10,645 nt of DNA from Krasilnikovozyma curviuscula (Eukaryota > Basidiomycota > Tremellomycetes > Cystofilobasidiales > Mrakiaceae), in the NCBI GenBank assembly GCA_014825775.1, contig MVAQ01000381.1, positions 1 through 10,645 of the forward strand, given 5' to 3'. Positions 5,844 to 10,645 of this stretch are shown here, one piece after another. The notes under the pieces were generated by a model that ran no database searches, was not told the origin of the DNA, and saw nothing but the letters and a program-made list of their open reading frames with translations. How positions within the stretch are numbered: the stretch's first letter is position 1; each line of letters starts with the position of its first letter. The translations under genes and the position numbers were made by a program.

Positions 5844-8800
5844 ATGACTTCCAGGTTCAGAAATCTTTTCAAGCAGCAAGACTCTTTCTCTGGTACCACA
5901 CCTGAGCTCACCAGCTACCACTCTCCCACACTTAACGGCGACATCGAGCTCGATGCCAAGCACAACAGCGACAAGGACGACAACGTCCCCTCCCACCAGG
6001 CTTCCGCTCATGTCATTGACCCTTCTGCTCTTGGAGTCGAGGACTTAGACCCTGTAAATAGGCTTGAAAACGGAAAGGAACGACCTATTGAGGTCAGTGT
6101 GTTAAATATCTTTTCTCGGAGTATCTCGTTGGAAGTGCTCTTTGCCCTCGAGGAGAAAAAAATTCACTTCTGGTGCTATTGGTTTGTTTTGATTTAGACC
6201 GCTAATGATTTTGGTACAAGATTGGTTGCGCTGGAGGACGATGTGGATATGCCGATCCACACTTTGCGCATGTATGTCCTTGGTAAGTCACGCCTCCTTC
6301 TTTCAGCTTCCGACGTAGCATCATCTAGTATTTAAAATATAGGGCTTCAAAATACCTCGAGCTGCTGTTTTGGATGTCGAAGCGTCTTCTGCTCTGGACT
6401 GACAGTAAACCTGGAATTGTGTATTAGGGCTGGGAATGACTTGCTTCGCTGGTGTACTGGGTCAAATCTTCTTCTACAGGTGCGTCTCCTTTTCTGAAGA
6501 TTACCAAACACATCTTCTTTCAAAGACTCAGAGTTTTGGATGTTGCAGGCCATCTTCTTTAACGGTTTCATCCCTCTTCGTTCTTGTTATCTCCCATGTC
6601 TTGGGTCGTCTCTGGCATACCATCCTCCCCAAAGCACACCACGGACGTTTCTGGGCATTCTTGAACCCTTGCGAGTTCAATCAGAAAGAGCATGTTGCGT
6701 AAGCCCTTCTGATCCTTGCTTCGCTGTCGAAGGACGAGCAAGAACGCGCAGGCTGAACTTTGTACTGTTTTTCGACCATAAAACATAGGATCTTGATCTG
6801 CTCTACCACTGCCTTCAGTTCCGCTATGGCTATTTCAGTTTTCGCTGCCGATGACTGTAAGTATTAGCTTCGCGTTTCTCTTAGATTAGGTTCCCCTTTT
6901 TGACGTGCTGAACCGCTTCGCCAGTGTACTACGACCTCGACACCAACTGGGGTATAGCAATATTTACTCTCATCGGCTCTCAGTTCCTTGGATATGGCAT
7001 TGTCAGTCTTTTCGCCTGAGAATCTTATTCATGAAGACGAGTCATTGAACCATTTTTACCTTCCCGCTTTGGCAATGGGCAATTTTTGGCAAAACAACAG
7101 GCTGGTCTGTGCCGGAGTATCGTCGTCTTTCCCACCTACGCCGTGTGGCCCACAGTTCTCCCAACTGTTCAACTATTTCAACTTCTCCATACCGACAAAG
7201 ACGTCTCCGAACAGCGAAAAAGATTCAAGTTCTTCGGTGTCATCTTCATCGCCATCTTTGTCTGGGAGTGGTTCCCGGAGTTCATCGCTCCTACCTTGAC
7301 GGGTGTCTCAATTTTCTGCTTAGCGAAGAGAGATGGTGTATGGTGGAGCAGGGTGTTTGGAGGTGCTTACCCTAACGAGGGTGAGTCATATTGTTTTCAG
7401 TCATACACACGGCGACGATGTAGGTTTCTGAGCCTGCTATGTTGTCAACCTTAGGAATGGGAATATTTTCGATCTGCTTGGACTGGGGTAAGTTTTCTTG
7501 AACAACACTTTTTTGTCTGAGCTCCGCTAATGCAATTACTTATTTAATTAATGAAATCTTATCTGAACTACCATCAACCATAGCGTACCTCTCTGGCTCA
7601 TCCCCCCTCTACACTCCACTTGAGACACAGCTCAGTCTCTATGCAGGGTAGGTGTTACGATTATTCGCACTCTTCCGGATCGCATTGACTGGGTGCTTTT
7701 GTTTGCAAAGTGTTGCTCTCTCCGCAATCGTCATCTGTGCCGCTTACGCTGGCAATGCCTGGAATGCACAAAACTTCCCATTCCTTGCTCAAGATCTGTA
7801 CTTAGCGAACGGTAAGTTAACTCATATGTAAAACGGCCGCCAGCATACGTTACTGACAGGCTTGCTCTTCCTCTACTTAGGTTCTCTTTACGATCAAACT
7901 GTTATTCTCGACTCGGACTACCAACTTAACAGAACTGCTCTTGAATCTTACGGGTTGCCATGGCAAACTACTTCCATGGGTGAGTTCTCCCAATCGCCTC
8001 GGTTCCTTTACAACCCCAGCGTCACGCTCATCAACTCTGCTCTTCTGATTTTTCCAGCACTCTACTACCTTGGTCTCAATCTTTCCATCGGTGCAACTAT
8101 TACGCACTGTCTCCTTTGGTATTGGGGTCCAGTCAAGGAAGCCTTTCTTGGGTTCCGAACTCGCTCCATCGACGATCCACACTACAGAAACATGCTTCGA
8201 TATAAGGAGGTACCCATGTGGGTATATGGCTCAATAGTATTGATTTCATTTGCTATGGCCATGGCGACGTGCTACACTGGTGACAGTCACTTGCCTTGGT
8301 ACGGGGTCATTGTCGCGTTCTTGATCGCTTTTATTCTCTTCCCCTTCGTCTCCATCTTCACCTCAATTACCGGATGGCAGATCGACGGATCAACTTTGGT
8401 TCTTATGCTTGGATCAGCTGTTGTTCCAGGAAACTCTCAGGCAAACATGGTGACTTTGTCGTCTCTTCTGATGACAAAAACTGTGACTGATGTCGGTTGA
8501 TTTCCTCGTAGTATTTCTCCCTCTATGGATCCAACTCGTCAACCCAAGGAATATCATTCGCCAGTGATCTCAAGTTAGCGCAGTACTCCAAACTTCCACC
8601 ACGCACGACTCTATGGGTTCAGTCACTAGGAACGGTCGTTGGCGGTATCCTCCAAATTGTCATCTCCAAGCAGATCCTCGCAACACACCGTGATATCCTT
8701 CTTGATCCTGTAGGGAACAATATCTGGTGCGACTTTGTTTTACGTCTTCCCGGACGAAATCTCAAGGCCGTTCTGACACACTCTTGACAGGTCTGGCCAG

Positions 8801-9400
8801 AATGTTCAGTCCTTCAACTCCCAGGCTGTCACTTGGGGAGCTCTGGGAAAAGATATGTATAGTCCTGGTACTACCTATGAGATGGTTCCAATGGCTGTGC
8901 TTGTTGGACTCGCCGTACCTGTCATTCCATTCTTGATCCACCGGTGGAACCCAAGATTGCATCTCAACAAGTTGATCACGCCAATGTTCTGTTACACGTT
9001 GGGTTACCTCGGTAAGTTGTTTGATTTCTCAAAGATGTAACTGAAAACTGAGGCGTTGTTTCTGCGTCTGCGCTTGATAGGCTCTGGCATTAATAGTTCT
9101 TTGTTTATGGCCTTTACCATCGTAAGTGATTATTCTAACCCCTACCTTACCCACCTTTTTAAGTAGTAACATTTTGAATCACAGGCTATTCTTTCTCAAT
9201 GGTACTGGCGTAAATACCACCCTACCACTTTCAGGAGATACAACTACATCCTGTCAGCTTCGCTTGACGCAGGGATGGAGGTGTTCGTGTTCATTCTTAC
9301 TTTTGCTATTCAAGGAGCGGGCAATGGCACAACAGTCTACTTTCCAAGTTGGGGCCTCAACCCTGGAAACACCAACATTGACTACTGCATGGAGACCTAG
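5844..9400 (+). CDS. OPT-family oligopeptide transporter, 16 exons, 780 residues
   Basis: Exons: 5844-6092, 6198-6282, 6428-6479, 6549-6698, 6789-6856, 6925-7001, 7101-7380, 7455-7487, 7584-7647, 7711-7811, 7881-7979, 8058-8449, 8512-8726, 8791-9011, 9081-9121 and 9185-9400. They sum to 2343 nt, and all introns are GT-AG. A polar N-terminus of about 95 residues precedes DVDMPIHTLRMYVLG (98-112). Other family motifs are NPCEFNQKEH (168-177), the VWEWFPEFIAP region, FGGAYPNEG, and KLPPRTTLWVQ (577-587). Many hydrophobic segments fit the 12-16 helices of OPT proteins. The family imports small peptides by proton symport at the plasma membrane, and some members carry glutathione. The substrate here cannot be read from sequence. 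The reading frame stays open upstream to 5511, with in-frame ATGs at 5661 and 5664 that would add about 60 residues. I chose 5844 because the upstream part is not OPT-like. Intron 11 (7980-8057) is 78 nt with no in-frame stop. Exon 8 is only 33 nt. Confidence 0.95.
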
Positions 9401-9747
9401 AAACACCTTTTTCTTTTATTCTCACTAAAATAGCATCTTTCTGTGATTTAACATCTTTTGCTCTATTACCCTGGAGCATCGAAAGGTACCGCGAGGCGCG
9501 TATAAGTGCAGCACTCGAGTGAGCTGCTTCCCTTTCATCACGACAAGAATTGCTCACTGCTAGATGCGATTTATCGACGAAGGGCTGAGCATAACTACTT
9601 ATGAATTTTTCTAGGATCTTGTACCTGATATATTGAAGGGTTATCAGATCTGGAGGAAAGTTTGTTCTGGCTCCAAAGGTCAAAAAGGGTGTCTGATGGA
9701 CACCATCATTACGTGCTGAAGTTAACGAGGCCATCTTGTCCCATACG
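9401..9747. other. Convergent intergenic region between OPT and CNH genes
   Basis: The 3' ends of the plus-strand transporter and the minus-strand CNH gene face each other across 347 bases. A minus-strand frame from 9782 to 9357 stays open for 141 codons across this region and into both 3' ends. It starts with GTG rather than ATG, shows no known domain and overlaps the CNH stop in another frame. I read it as untranslated. Confidence 0.6.
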
Positions 9748-10562
9748 TCAAACCATTTCCCTTTTCTCCTCTTGATAATCACTTGACTTTATTGATGCAA
9801 GAAGAGGTTGTATTTCCAATACTTTCACATCATTGTTTCTGCTGCTCGATAATTGAAACATCTGTCCAGAGACCATGACGTGTAGACAAGATCGCAAAGA
9901 ATGAGGAGTGATGTGTTTAATATCTGCTGACAGGCCTTGAGATTCTCCTGCCTGTTAAGTAATATTGGCGTCAGAGTCATATGAAGAAAAAAAAAACAAA
10001 GTGTGCCATCATGATTCTCACAGAATAGTGTTTTGAGCTTCCACCCCAGGAACAACTGATGTTTTCCCCTTGAAAGGCACGGATCAGTGCTCCATTCTCT
10101 ATAAGTCTGATTTCCATTTGGGTTGGGGCGAAGAGTACAAAAAAGGCAGATCGGAAAACAACCTTTGTGGATTTGTGGCCCCAGTCAACTGCTGTGTAAC
10201 CTCGGGCTGGATACCCTTGGTCATCAACGTAACATCCAAAGCCTGTAAGTGCTGTTGTAGGAATACTTCTAAGTCAAACGTAGTGCGCATATCAGATTTA
10301 AACGGAGCTTACCGTCATATACCAACAGATGATCCGCAGCAGTGCTTCGACAGATGCCTAAAGACTGCCCTTCCTTGCAGCGTCTGGACAATGCTGCAGC
10401 AGCTGCATCTTCTTTGGTTGTTTTTGGAAGAAACAATGGAACATTTTCTGATTTTAGGGTTGCAAGCTGCAAAATCTGGATTTCTGCGTCAGAACACGCA
10501 ATGCCCAAGTGTCCATTGTCCAAAAAGTTTAAGGATATAGCTTTCAAGGGAGCTACAAAATC
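9748..10562 (-). CDS. CNH (citron homology) domain protein, C-terminal part; 5' part beyond the window
   Basis: Three exons are visible: 10562-10313, 10242-10022 and 9951-9748, encoding 224 residues. They are separated by two 70-nt GT-AG introns (GTAAGC...TTACAG and GTGAGA...TTAACAG). The gene continues upstream past the right edge through an intron ending CTGCAG at 10563. CNH features appear in order: a SLNFLDNGHLGIACSDAEIQ strand pair, LGICRSTAADHLLVYD, GFGCYVDDQGYPARG after the splice, then FVLFAPTQMEIR and a GENISC segment. This order (FRST..FLLCYDEFG.YVD..G, then the FIEIR block) is typical of CNH domains at the end of Rom2-type Rho1 GEFs, and also occurs in Vps39/Vam6-like and kinase proteins. 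The absent N-terminal part would decide which. A competing acceptor at 10269 gives a 44-nt intron and a non-CNH tail, so I rejected it. Asn/Ser-rich sequence follows the domain up to the TGA at 9748-9750. Confidence 0.82.
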
Positions 10563-10610
10563 CTGCAGGGAGAATTTTGTAATCAGTTAACACCTGCAAG
10601 GTGCCAGAAG

Positions 10611-10637
<27 letters not shown>
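10611..10637. repeat. 27-base A homopolymer (poly-T in the CNH gene sense)
   Basis: An uninterrupted run of 27 A lies about 48 bases upstream of the first visible CNH exon, inside the preceding intron on the minus strand. In that sense it is a long T tract ahead of the branch site AACTGAT and acceptor CTGCAG. Its length is prone to sequencing and replication error. Confidence 0.9.
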
Positions 10638-10641
<4 letters not shown>

Positions 10642-10645
10642 AAAA

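Noticed and set aside
6341..6427. Acceptor at ATATAG (6342) for OPT intron 2, giving a shorter intron.
   Set aside because: The resulting translation is not OPT-like. The acceptor GTATTAG at 6427 gives LGMTCFAGVLGQIFFYR, which fits the family.
10099..10268. CNH gene using the acceptor TTAG at 10269, giving a 44-nt intron and a 55-residue tail ending at 10099.
   Set aside because: The tail has no CNH similarity. Using TTACAG at 10243 gives a 70-nt intron and restores the expected GFGCYVD...EIR continuation.
10070..10540. Plus-strand 156-codon frame with a reverse-transcriptase-like phrase (SDLNGAYRHIP).
   Set aside because: It is antisense to the CNH exons, which show a clear domain order and good splice sites. 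No other RT motif follows, so the resemblance is chance.

Overview
The window is nuclear DNA of an intron-dense fungus, most likely a basidiomycete of the Tremellomycetes type (Cryptococcus/Kwoniella-like). The evidence is short GT-AG introns, mostly 55 to 115 nt, with CTRAY-like branch points, up to 16 exons in one gene, no bacterial-style operons, and fungal protein families. I built all gene models by hand. Splice phases and total lengths close to whole codons in every model.

Layout from left to right. (1) 1-522: 3' flank with no convincing gene. (2) 523-2301, minus: an 8-exon gene for a 420-residue type I membrane protein with a signal peptide, cysteine-rich ectodomain, Ser/Thr stalk, one transmembrane helix and a cytoplasmic tail ending in a PPSY motif. 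(3) 2302-3873: about 1.6 kb without a convincing gene, holding a TATA box, a GTATRAT repeat cluster and two notable hairpins. (4) 3874-4424, minus: a compact 4-exon gene for a 106-residue thioredoxin-fold protein whose CxxC motif is replaced by ADAA. (5) 4425-5209: its likely promoter (perfect TGACGTCA, TATA), an inverted repeat and an AT microsatellite. (6) 5210-5459, minus: a second copy of only the first two thioredoxin-like exons, with SGTS in place of CGPC and a GC-AG first intron. (7) 5460-5843: a divergent promoter with a cluster of CAATC/GATTG palindromes. (8) 5844-9400, plus: a complete 16-exon OPT-family oligopeptide transporter of 780 residues. (9) 9401-9747: a short convergent intergenic region. 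(10) 9748 to the right edge, minus: the 3' end of a gene encoding a CNH (citron homology) domain, as found at the C-terminus of Rho1 GEFs and some other regulators. A 27-nt A run lies in its next intron.

The most unusual part is the thioredoxin-like pair (3874-5459). Both copies keep intron positions and phases, and both lost the catalytic cysteines. The upstream copy has no third exon of its own, yet its open-ended second exon is phase-compatible with the third exon of the downstream gene. Either it is a truncated tandem duplicate, or the two exon pairs are alternative 5' halves sharing one 3' half. Some fungal OPT transporters carry glutathione or small peptides, so the divergent OPT/thioredoxin-like arrangement hints at thiol biology. 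Both thioredoxin-like proteins appear redox-inactive, and this link is only inference.
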